Shown here: piece after piece, positions 1 to 6,273 of the stretch
Layout: every line of letters starts with the position of its first letter
Numbering within the stretch: position 1 is the stretch's first letter
Assembly (NCBI GenBank): GCA_964468355.1
Contig: CAYXSV010000012.1
Coordinates: forward strand, 1-10,740
Direction: 5' to 3'
Length of the DNA stretch: 10,740 nucleotides
From: CAYSLZ01 sp964468355
GTDB lineage: Bacteria > Patescibacteriota > Microgenomatia > UBA12405 > JAHJSD01
The notes under the pieces: generated by a model
Databases searched by the model: none
Told to the model about the DNA's origin: nothing
Seen by the model: only the letters and a program-made list of their open reading frames with translations
Made by a program: the position numbers and the translations under genes

Positions 1-561
1 TCGCGGCTCGGAATATATCATCCGTAAATCATATAGTGTCAATATTCCCTCCAACCTTTGCTTACTGCCGACTAAAAGACGGTTGGTATTTGCTTTCAAC
101 ATTTGATGGATAGCGGTGGAAACCGTTTCTGTTTTACCTATAAATAAAGGTTTTCTCGGACTAACTACTTGGTCAATCGGCTCTTGGAAAAAATCTAGTT
201 CAGCCGCTTGTAATAAAACATCTTCTGCATAAACCACACCGCGGAGCTTATTGTCAGATAACACGGGCAGTCGATAAATTCTGGCTTCAACCATTAACCG
301 TGAAATTTCTTCAATCGGCGTATCTAAACTTAATCTTGGCGGCTGATATAAACAAGCTTTAACTTTCTGCTCCTGACTCCATTTTTTTCCCAAAAACGAA
401 TGATATAAATTTACTGCTCCCAAATACTGACCCTCTGAACAAACAAATACTGCATCGTGGGTGCTTTTTAATTGACTAATTGCAGAGGTAATTTTTTCTT
501 CGGGAGAAACTTTTTTCAAGTCTTCTTTTCGCATCAATTCTTTTGCTCTTATCACGTTCAT
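1..561 (-). CDS. CBS-domain protein (3' end outside window)
   Basis: Reading the minus strand from ATG 561-559 gives 187 open codons to the left edge, beginning MNVIRAKELMRKEDLKKVSP; no stop is reached, so the C-terminus is missing. Three CBS-like repeats can be discerned at about residues 5-60, 65-120 and 130-185, each with the pattern of a helix (for example EEISRLMVEARIYRLPV) followed by a strand and a Gly turn (DNKLRGVVYAEDVL; SKQRLEGILTLYDLR). CBS pairs form Bateman modules that bind adenine nucleotides or similar ligands and usually regulate an attached or partner protein; here no catalytic domain is visible in the part present. It is divergent from the MFS gene. The ATG has no Shine-Dalgarno sequence but has an extended -10 box just upstream. 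The ligand and partner cannot be told. Confidence 0.85.
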   Translation of the reverse strand, partial: MNVIRAKELMRKEDLKKVSPEEKITSAISQLKSTHDAVFVCSEGQYLGAVNLYHSFLGKKWSQEQKVKACLYQPPRLSLDTPIEEISRLMVEARIYRLPVLSDNKLRGVVYAEDVLLQAAELDFFQEPIDQVVSPRKPLFIGKTETVSTAIHQMLKANTNRLLVGSKQRLEGILTLYDLRMIYSEPR

Positions 562-570
562 TGTTTAATT

Positions 571-579
571 AGTATAACA
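571..579 (-). promoter_or_regulatory. Extended -10 promoter of the CBS-domain gene
   Basis: On the minus strand TGTTATACT is an extended -10 box (TGn plus TATACT, 576-571). Transcription would begin near 564-565, only three or four bases before the ATG at 561, so the mRNA would be almost leaderless. No good -35 box is visible; that position falls in the neighbouring inverted repeat. Inferred from sequence only. Confidence 0.5.
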
Positions 580-589
580 TAAAAATTTT

Positions 590-670
590 CGTCATCCTGA
601 ACTCGTTTCAGGATCGAAAGTGTAACTTTTGGCTTAGAGTTTGTGATTCCGAAACAAGTTCGGAATGACG
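590..670. repeat. Long inverted repeat with self-complementary arms (REP/MITE-like)
   Basis: Arms at 590-615 and 645-670 are reverse complements at 21 of 26 positions, separated by 29 bases. Each arm is itself a hairpin: ATCCTGAA/TTCAGGAT around CTCGT (594-614) and ATTCCGAA/TTCGGAAT around ACAAG (646-666), both with perfect 8-bp stems. The differences between arms are compensated inside each arm, which suggests selection or a mobile palindrome family rather than a chance match. The GTCATTCCGAACTTGTTTCGGAATC-type word resembles short dispersed intergenic repeats in many bacterial genomes (recall, not checked). It lies between two divergent genes. Confidence 0.75.
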
Positions 671-717
671 TTTAGCTTGAATTTATCCTCTGTCTTCTAT
701 ATTCTAGATTTAAAGCT

Positions 718-1953
718 ATGCCAAACGGAAACGGACATCCGGCCAATTTATCTTACCTGCCTCATTGGAATTACTTACCAAAATTAAAAGGCCTGCCGGG
801 AATTTACCTAAACACGGCAATCAGGGATTTTGCCTTCGGTGTTTTAGGTATTCTTATACCGATATATATTTACCAGACAACTCACAGTTTATCGAGTGCT
901 GTTTTATTTTATCTTATTCACCGAACAGCAACATTAATTGCAGCTTATCCAACTGCAAAAATAATATCTAAATTCGGCCCTGATTTTTCCATGTTCGTCT
1001 CAAGTCTTGTTGCCGCAATTTATCTTACTTTTTTATCAATGCTTCCCAATTCACCAAAATTAATCTGGGTAACCGCTTTTCTGGGAGGAATACAGCTGAC
1101 TTTACACTGGCTTCCTTATCACACCGCTTTTTCCAGCGTAACTAAAGAAAAAAACTTAATAAAAGATATAGCCAACGCCTCAACTTTATCGCAATTGGTA
1201 AGAACACTCGCCCCTTTAGCCGGAGGCTTTTTTGCCGCCCGTTTTGGTTTTCCCTCCCTACTTCTAGCTAGCGTTTTACTGCTTACTGTTTCTACTTTAC
1301 CGATTTTCCTTGATGAATATAACCAGAAAAATGACCTTCTCCCTTATAAAAAGCTTTTTTCCGGAATTTTTAAAAACAAAAAAAGAAATTTGAATTGTGT
1401 TTTTTTCTTCCACGGATTTAGAATCGCTATTGACGGAGCAGTCTGGCCACTTGTTCTCTACTCGGTAATGACTAGTTTTACACAAATCGGCGGCTTAACC
1501 ACATTAAGCTTACTTATTGCTTTTATCGGAAGCCGGTGGATCAGCAGAAAACTTAAACATTTTAAATACAAGCCGTTTGCCGCCGGCAACCTGGTTAAAT
1601 CAACTTTGTGGCTTCTTCGAGCAGCAGCCAGTCAACCATTAATCGTTGCTTTAACTGACCCGATTTATCAACTGGCAACACTTTTTGTTAATATTCCCCG
1701 AACAATTTTGGTTTACCAACTCGGTAAACGACAAAAACTTAATTTTTTCACTCAAAGGGAATTTGTAATATCAATGGGACGGGTGGCTGCTCTTTTATTG
1801 GTTTTTCTTTTTATAAAGGCCGGGTTGCCCTGGAAATTGATTCCTCTTCTTCCAATTGGTGCTGTTACTATGGATAATTACTTTATGTATCAGTACTCAA
1901 AAAAACAAAAAGGACTGCTTGAAAAATTCCGAATAAAGCTAACGCGGCTTTAA
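718..1953 (+). CDS. MFS-type multi-pass membrane transporter
   Basis: This 411-residue protein is strongly hydrophobic, with about ten or eleven membrane spans (roughly residues 33-55, 59-80, 89-110, 114-136, 162-200 as two spans, 225-250, 256-275, 295-335, 350-370, 372-392). Two halves are separated by a basic cytoplasmic loop at about 200-226 (KNDLLPYKKLFSGIFKNKKR), the usual 6+6 organisation of the major facilitator superfamily, and length fits. The short loop AYPTAKIISKFG after the second span resembles the MFS loop 2-3 region. The substrate cannot be deduced. The start ATG lacks a Shine-Dalgarno sequence; TATATT (698-703) or TAGATT (705-710) could be a -10 box. A 5-bp stem at 1935-1951 followed, after seven bases, by a T-run from 1959 may be a weak terminator. 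No linked partner gene is apparent. Confidence 0.75.
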   Translation: MPNGNGHPANLSYLPHWNYLPKLKGLPGIYLNTAIRDFAFGVLGILIPIYIYQTTHSLSSAVLFYLIHRTATLIAAYPTAKIISKFGPDFSMFVSSLVAAIYLTFLSMLPNSPKLIWVTAFLGGIQLTLHWLPYHTAFSSVTKEKNLIKDIANASTLSQLVRTLAPLAGGFFAARFGFPSLLLASVLLLTVSTLPIFLDEYNQKNDLLPYKKLFSGIFKNKKRNLNCVFFFHGFRIAIDGAVWPLVLYSVMTSFTQIGGLTTLSLLIAFIGSRWISRKLKHFKYKPFAAGNLVKSTLWLLRAAASQPLIVALTDPIYQLATLFVNIPRTILVYQLGKRQKLNFFTQREFVISMGRVAALLLVFLFIKAGLPWKLIPLLPIGAVTMDNYFMYQYSKKQKGLLEKFRIKLTRL

Positions 1954-1958
1954 TCACC

Positions 1959-1988
1959 TTGTTTTTTTATTCTTCCAACTGTTATAAT
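1959..1988 (+). promoter_or_regulatory. Sigma70-like promoter for the ileS leader
   Basis: TTGTTT (1959-1964) and a perfect TATAAT (1983-1988) are 18 bases apart. Transcription would start near 1995, giving an untranslated leader of about 110 bases before ileS. It begins just after the MFS stop codon at 1953. It could alternatively drive a separate small RNA that ends at the terminator at 2098. Confidence 0.65.
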
Positions 1989-2044
1989 AAAACCAATAGA
2001 TGAATAAAAAAAGTTTAGAAAACCAAATTATTATCATTAAGTAA

Positions 2045-2066
2045 GTCCAGTGCAAGCTGACTGGAC
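2045..2066 (+). promoter_or_regulatory. Leader hairpin upstream of ileS
   Basis: GTCCAGT (2045-2051) and ACTGGAC (2060-2066) are perfect complements around the 8-base loop GCAAGCTG. It lies in the predicted ileS leader, seven bases before the terminator stem. The loop bases GCTG (2056-2059) could pair with CGGC (2077-2080) of the terminator's 5' arm (one G-U pair), so the two elements might interact. This is inference; no known riboswitch or T-box consensus is recognised. Confidence 0.5.
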
Positions 2067-2072
2067 AACCAT

Positions 2073-2098
2073 AACCCGGCAATAAGTCGGGTTTTTTT
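2073..2098 (+). terminator. Intrinsic terminator immediately before ileS
   Basis: AACCCGGC (2073-2080) pairs with GTCGGGTT (2086-2093), eight pairs including one G-U, around loop AATAA; a run of seven T (2092-2098) follows. This is a textbook rho-independent terminator. It ends five bases before the ileS ATG at 2104, leaving no room for another promoter or a ribosome binding site. It therefore probably acts as an attenuator in the ileS leader, or ends a small RNA of about 100 bases. Confidence 0.8.
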
Positions 2099-2103
2099 AT
2101 ACC

Positions 2104-4926
2104 ATGTCCGACAAAAAATATTTCCCTGAAAAAGTTTCATCCAAACTAGAAATTTTTAAACAGGAATCAAAAACAATTGAATTTTGGAAAGAAAACAATA
2201 TCTTTAAAAAATCCATTGAACAACGGCCGAAAGAAAACCCCTATCGGTTTTATGATGGTCCTCCTTTTGTCACCGGTCTCCCCCACTATGGATCACTTCT
2301 AGGCAGTATTGCCAAAGACGTCTATCCCCGGTTCCACACAATGAAAGGTAAACGGGTCAGAAGGGTTTGGGGATGGGATTGCCACGGCTTACCGGTTGAA
2401 AACAGCGTTGAAAAAAAACTGGGATTAAAAAACCGCGACGATATAGAAAAAATCGGTCTTGAAAAATTTATTGAGGAATGCCGCAATTATGTATCGGAAA
2501 CTTCAGAAGAATGGGTTTGGTACATTGACCACGTCGGCCGCTGGGTGGATATGGAAAATGCCTATCGGACCATGGATTTGGATTATATGGAATCGGTTAT
2601 CTGGGCATTTAAACAACTCTATGATCAAGGACTTGTCTATAAAGGTTACCGGGTTTCTCTTTACTGCCCCCGCTGTTCAACACCGGTTTCCAAATTCGAA
2701 ATAGCAATGGACAACAGCTATGCAGAAGTAACCGACAAGGCGGTTACCGTTAAATTTAAAGTAAAAGGAAAGAAAAGCTTATACCTGCTTGCCTGGACAA
2801 CTACTCCCTGGACACTACCGGCAAACACAGCTATTGCCGTCGGAAAAGATATTAAATACGCTCAACTGAAAGTTAATAACGAAAACTACATTTTAGCCGA
2901 TGACCTTAAAGAAAAATATTTTCCGGATGCTGAAATTATTAAGCAATATCGAGGTAAAGAGCTAGTTGACTGGAAATATGAACAATTATTCCCTCACTTA
3001 GATGTAGATAAAGAAAAAGGCCTCCGAGTTATTGCAACAGACTTTGTTTCCACTGAAGAAGGCACCGGCTTAGTTCACGAAGCACCCGGTTTTGGCGAAG
3101 AAGATTTCCAAGCCGCACAAGAACACGATATTCCAATAGTTGTCAACGTTGATAAAGACGGAAAATATACTCAAGAAATGGGAGAATGGGCGGGAACTTA
3201 CGTTCAAGACGCCAACAAACTTGTTATTAAAAATTTAAAAAAGAGAAATCTTTTGGTTGATGTTGAGGATTATACTCACTCCTATCCCTACTGCTACCGG
3301 TGTGAAACACCGTTAATCTACATGGCTCAAAAAAATTGGTTTGTCGATATTCAAGAAATTAAAAACGATTTACTTAAAAATAATGAAAAGATCCACTGGG
3401 TGCCCGAACATTTTAAACACGGACGGTTTAAAAATACAATTAAAACCGCTCCTGACTGGTGTGTTTCCCGCACCAGATATTGGGCTACCGGTATGCCAAT
3501 TTGGGAATGCACCCAATGTGAAGAAATTGAAGTTTTCGGATCAATTAAGGAAATTGAACAACGCTCAGGAATGGAAGTCACCGACCTCCATCGACCTGAA
3601 ATAGATAAAATAAAATTTAATTGTAAAAAATGTTCAGGCCAAATGCAGCGCGTTGAAGAAGTGCTTGACTGCTGGATGGAATCCGGCTCAATGCCTTATG
3701 CTGAACTTCACTATCCTTTCGAAAATAAAGATCAATTCGAAGAGAGTTTTCCGGCTGATTTTATTTCGGAATACACCGCCCAACTACGCGCCTGGTTTTA
3801 TTATCTTCATGTTCTGTCAACAGCTTTGTTTGAATCGGAAAGTTTTAAAAATTGTGTTGTTTCCGGTGTACTGTGTGGAACAGACGGCAGAAAAATGAGC
3901 AAAAGCTTTGGTAATTACCCGGATCCCGAAAAAGTCCTTAAAAAATACGGCGGAGATGCCTTGCGCTTTGTTCTAATGAAAAGCCCGTTAATGATGGGAG
4001 TAACTGCAACCGCTAAAATTATTGAATCCGGATGTGAAGAAATGATTAAAACTATAACTATTCCCCTAACCAACTCTCTTCGTTTCTGGCAAATATATGA
4101 TGATTTACACCAAACACCTAAAAAATTAGAAAAACAGCCCGACCACATTCTTGACCAATGGATTATTTCCAGAACCAACCGTTTAGTCAAAGAAATGGAA
4201 ACTGAACTTGAAAATTATCAAACACCAAACGCCGCTAATTTAATCGCTCCTTATATCGAAGATTTGTCAACTTGGTACATCCGCCGTTCCCGAAAAAGAT
4301 TTGCAAACGGCGATAATCAAGCTCTTTGGACATTAAAACACGTACTAGTTTTGTTTGCTAAAGCATGTGCGCCAATCATTCCGTTTATAACTGAACTTGT
4401 TTACCAAACCCTGAACTCTAATGACCAACCGAAGTCTGTCCACCTTTGCTTTTGGCCGGAGGTTGATCAAAAAGCAATTGACAAAGACCTGGAAGAAAAA
4501 ATGAAAATAGTTAGGGAGATAGTCGGTCAGGGACATGCGATTAGGAAGGAAAAAGGGATAAGAGTTAGACAGCCGTTAAAAATGCTCGAATGTTCAAATG
4601 TTCAAATCCTCAAAAGTAAAGATAAAGAATTAGTTAATTTAATTAAAGAGGAGCTGAATGTTAAAAAGGTTGAGATAGAAAAAGGAACTGGTGAACTTGA
4701 GGTTGAATTAGATACAGAAATAACTCCCGAGCTGGAAGCTGAAGGCAAAGCCAGAGATTTAATTCGCGATATTCAGCGGGCGCGACGAAAAGCCGGTTTA
4801 AATTTAAATGACCAAGTTATTGTCTATGCCCCCAACTGGCCGAAAGATTTTGAAGAAAAAATTCTTTCCGCCACTAATGCCAAGGAAATTAAACAAGCCG
4901 ATGAATTAAAAGTAGAAAAAGTCTAG
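2104..4926 (+). CDS. ileS: Isoleucine--tRNA ligase, type 2 (eukaryote-like)
   Basis: A 940-residue cytoplasmic class I synthetase that charges tRNA-Ile. Domains in order: Rossmann fold with the ATP-binding signature PPFVTGLPHYGS (53-64); a CP1 editing domain with WTTTPWTLPANTA (231-243) and GTGLVHEAP (320-328); Cys pairs C188/C191, C397/C400, C469/C472 and C507/C510, likely Zn sites; WCVSRTRYW; DCWMESGSMPYA, typical of eukaryote-like IleRS; KMSKS (597-601); a helical anticodon-binding domain (TWYIRRSRKRF); and a C-terminal extension with ARDLIRDIQRARRKAGL. It is slightly shorter than most type 2 enzymes (about 1,030-1,060). The HIGH motif reads H61-Y-G-S64, so the second His is missing. MSDKKYFPEKV is a normal family N-terminus, supporting ATG 2104 although it has no Shine-Dalgarno and abuts a terminator. 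Type 2 enzymes are often insensitive to mupirocin (family knowledge). Confidence 0.96.
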   Translation: MSDKKYFPEKVSSKLEIFKQESKTIEFWKENNIFKKSIEQRPKENPYRFYDGPPFVTGLPHYGSLLGSIAKDVYPRFHTMKGKRVRRVWGWDCHGLPVENSVEKKLGLKNRDDIEKIGLEKFIEECRNYVSETSEEWVWYIDHVGRWVDMENAYRTMDLDYMESVIWAFKQLYDQGLVYKGYRVSLYCPRCSTPVSKFEIAMDNSYAEVTDKAVTVKFKVKGKKSLYLLAWTTTPWTLPANTAIAVGKDIKYAQLKVNNENYILADDLKEKYFPDAEIIKQYRGKELVDWKYEQLFPHLDVDKEKGLRVIATDFVSTEEGTGLVHEAPGFGEEDFQAAQEHDIPIVVNVDKDGKYTQEMGEWAGTYVQDANKLVIKNLKKRNLLVDVEDYTHSYPYCYRCETPLIYMAQKNWFVDIQEIKNDLLKNNEKIHWVPEHFKHGRFKNTIKTAPDWCVSRTRYWATGMPIWECTQCEEIEVFGSIKEIEQRSGMEVTDLHRPEIDKIKFNCKKCSGQMQRVEEVLDCWMESGSMPYAELHYPFENKDQFEESFPADFISEYTAQLRAWFYYLHVLSTALFESESFKNCVVSGVLCGTDGRKMSKSFGNYPDPEKVLKKYGGDALRFVLMKSPLMMGVTATAKIIESGCEEMIKTITIPLTNSLRFWQIYDDLHQTPKKLEKQPDHILDQWIISRTNRLVKEMETELENYQTPNAANLIAPYIEDLSTWYIRRSRKRFANGDNQALWTLKHVLVLFAKACAPIIPFITELVYQTLNSNDQPKSVHLCFWPEVDQKAIDKDLEEKMKIVREIVGQGHAIRKEKGIRVRQPLKMLECSNVQILKSKDKELVNLIKEELNVKKVEIEKGTGELEVELDTEITPELEAEGKARDLIRDIQRARRKAGLNLNDQVIVYAPNWPKDFEEKILSATNAKEIKQADELKVEKV

Positions 4927-4927
4927 T

Positions 4928-5194
4928 TTATCTTCTGCTTTCGAAGCGGTCTTCACATTGACGAAGCAGTTTTCTTTTTCCGCAAAAATGTGTGTCTTTA
5001 CTTGTACAGTGCATTGCTGCATTAAAAATCCGCCCTTTCATTTCATCTTCAACTCCATCCCGAGCCAAGTTGATAACCTCCGGAGTTAACCTTCCCCCTT
5101 GGTCACATACTTTTCTTAAAAAATCAGCTCCCGGCAATCTAGCTCTTCTTAAATGGTCAACCAAATCCCCTATTGTCTCTATTTTCAAGCTCAT
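4928..5194 (-). CDS. Hypothetical 88-residue Cys/His-containing protein
   Basis: Not recognised. The chosen start, ATG 5194, gives an 88-residue soluble, highly charged protein (MSLKIETIGDLVDHLRRARL...). The frame is open to 5302, but the upstream part overlaps promoter-like DNA, and an extended consensus -10 (TGATATAAT) ends seven bases before ATG 5194, predicting a leaderless mRNA from exactly this codon. The first half looks helical; the second half has C63, H62, H69, C71 and C80 (HCTSKDTHFC), which could bind a metal but matches no family I know. C30 lies in VCDQGG. The stop TAA (4930-4928) is one base from the ileS stop, so the two genes converge tail to tail. The overlapping plus-strand reading frame at 4992-5264 is judged a shadow. 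It might be a lineage-specific gene; coding status is fairly likely, function unknown. Confidence 0.6.
   Translation of the reverse strand: MSLKIETIGDLVDHLRRARLPGADFLRKVCDQGGRLTPEVINLARDGVEDEMKGRIFNAAMHCTSKDTHFCGKRKLLRQCEDRFESRR
4935..4979 (+). terminator. Probable ileS terminator inside the opposing gene
   Basis: CTGCTT-T-CG (4935-4943) pairs with CGAAGCAG (4962-4969) with one bulged T, and an inner GAAG/CTTC pairing (4943-4946 with 4951-4954) may close the loop. A T-rich tract (TTTTCTTTTT, 4970-4979) follows. It begins eight bases after the ileS stop and lies inside the 3' coding end of the convergent small gene. The long loop makes it less certain than the terminator at 2073-2098. Confidence 0.6.
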
Positions 5195-5201
5195 AACAAC
5201 A

Positions 5202-5210
5202 ATTATATCA
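5202..5210 (-). promoter_or_regulatory. Extended consensus -10 for the 88-residue gene
   Basis: On the minus strand TGATATAAT combines the TGn extension with a perfect TATAAT (5207-5202). Start of transcription is expected at 5195-5194, the A of the ATG. No good -35 is seen, as is usual for extended -10 promoters. It supports both that the gene is real and that its start is 5194. Confidence 0.65.
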
Positions 5211-5212
5211 TC

Positions 5213-5268
5213 AAATTTAAATGTGCGACCCGTTTCGCCGAACCGAGGTGAATCGCATAGATAAATTT
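5213..5268. repeat. Imperfect inverted repeat upstream of prs
   Basis: Arms 5213-5228 and 5253-5268 (AAATTTAAATGTGCGA versus the complement of TCGCATAGATAAATTT) match at 13 of 16 positions. Inward, 5231-5237 can also pair with 5244-5250 if G-U pairs are allowed, giving a long hairpin in RNA. It fills most of the space between the minus-strand small gene and prs, so it may be an operator or transcribed structure. Imperfection makes a chance origin possible. Confidence 0.4.
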
Positions 5269-5273
5269 GAATA

Positions 5274-5302
5274 TTGCGGCGGACTAAATTTTCAGTTATC
5301 AT
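5274..5302 (+). promoter_or_regulatory. Possible prs promoter
   Basis: TTGCGG (5274-5279) and TATCAT (5297-5302) are 17 bases apart; transcription would start about five bases before the prs ATG at 5314. Both boxes are imperfect. There is no Shine-Dalgarno sequence in the remaining AAATTAATTAA. Confidence 0.45.
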
Positions 5303-5313
5303 AAATTAATTAA

Positions 5314-6273
5314 ATGGCCAAAATGCAGTTGATTGCCGGACGGGCCCATCCCAATCTGGCAAAAAAAATAAGTAAATTCCTCGGCCTGCCACTCACTCTT
5401 ACTAAAATAAAAACTTTTGCTGATGGCGAAATTTACGTTAAGATAGAAGAAAAAGTAAGAGGAGATGACATCTTTATTATTCAGCCAACTCCTCCACCGG
5501 TAAATGAAAATTTGATGGAGCTTTTAATTACTATTGATGCTTTAAAACGAGCTTCTACAGACAGAATTAATGTAATTTCACCCTACCTAGGTTATTCCCG
5601 CCAGGAAAGAAAAGTCACTTCACGAGAACCAATATCAGCTAAACTAATTGCTAATATGATTTCTACTGCCGGCGCTAATCGTCTAATGAGCATTGACCTT
5701 CACGCTGATGCAATACAAGGTTTTTATGATATCCCGGTTAACCACTTTGTCGGTTATCCGCAATTCGCCAAATATTTTCAGAAAAAAGGATATAAGGATT
5801 TAGTTATTGTTTCACCAGATGTCGGTAGTGCTCCCACTTCAAGAAAAATGGCCGGCTTGCTTGATATTCCCTTTGCGGTCATTGATAAAAGAAGAGTTGA
5901 ACATAATAAAGCTGAAACAACCACGCTTATCGGAAATGTAAAAAATAAAAACTGCATTATAAACGATGATATGATTGACACCGGCGGAACAGTAACCAGT
6001 GCTTGTAAAATGCTCAAAAAACACGGAGCAAAAAATATTTATATTTGCGCTACCCACGGACTGCTTTCCGGCCCGGCAGTTCAACGGTTGAAAAAATGTC
6101 CAGCTGATGAAGTTCTTCTTCTAGACACTGTACCTCTGCCTAAGGAAAAGCGAATTGATAAAATTAAAATCATCTCGATTTCTTCTTTATTAGCCAAAGT
6201 TATCAAAAGAATACATGAAGGTGAATCACTTGGGAAGCTGTTTACTTGGGAAAAGAAAATAGTTAACCTATGA
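5314..6273 (+). CDS. prs: Ribose-phosphate pyrophosphokinase (PRPP synthetase)
   Basis: A 319-residue cytoplasmic enzyme that transfers pyrophosphate from ATP to ribose 5-phosphate, making PRPP for purine, pyrimidine, NAD, His and Trp synthesis. Visible signatures: FADGEIYVKI near residue 35; the flexible-loop region YLGYSRQERK; SIDLHADAIQGFYDIP with D128-L-H130-A-D132 (metal and ATP site); VSPDVGSAPTSRKMA; DKRR; and the PRPP-binding loop NDDMIDTGGT (217-226), where the usual sequence is VDDMIDTAGT. Length is that of ordinary class I enzymes (about 310-320). Start ATG 5314 is chosen because MAKMQLIAGRAHPNLA is a normal N-terminus; ATG 5323 is an alternative. There is no Shine-Dalgarno. The stop TGA (6271-6273) directly abuts the stop of the opposing SGNH gene, with no intervening terminator. 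CPR organisms often lack de novo purine synthesis, so the PRPP may feed salvage (inference). Confidence 0.96.
   Translation: MAKMQLIAGRAHPNLAKKISKFLGLPLTLTKIKTFADGEIYVKIEEKVRGDDIFIIQPTPPPVNENLMELLITIDALKRASTDRINVISPYLGYSRQERKVTSREPISAKLIANMISTAGANRLMSIDLHADAIQGFYDIPVNHFVGYPQFAKYFQKKGYKDLVIVSPDVGSAPTSRKMAGLLDIPFAVIDKRRVEHNKAETTTLIGNVKNKNCIINDDMIDTGGTVTSACKMLKKHGAKNIYICATHGLLSGPAVQRLKKCPADEVLLLDTVPLPKEKRIDKIKIISISSLLAKVIKRIHEGESLGKLFTWEKKIVNL

Noticed and set aside
590..670. CRISPR repeats or an insertion-sequence end
   Set aside because: Only two inverted copies, no spacers, no transposase and no target duplication visible.
1995..2098. T-box riboswitch upstream of ileS
   Set aside because: The leader is short and lacks the conserved T-box sequence and a recognisable specifier stem; only a generic hairpin plus terminator can be shown.
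4992..5264. Plus-strand 90-codon open frame
   Set aside because: It is antisense to the better-supported minus-strand gene and has no promoter or family resemblance.
5195..5302. N-terminal extension of the 88-residue protein
   Set aside because: It runs through an extended consensus -10 box and the inverted repeat upstream of prs.
6271..6273. TGA read as glycine (alternative code)
   Set aside because: TGA ends prs at the normal family length and ends rnhB as well; no internal TGA is needed in any gene.
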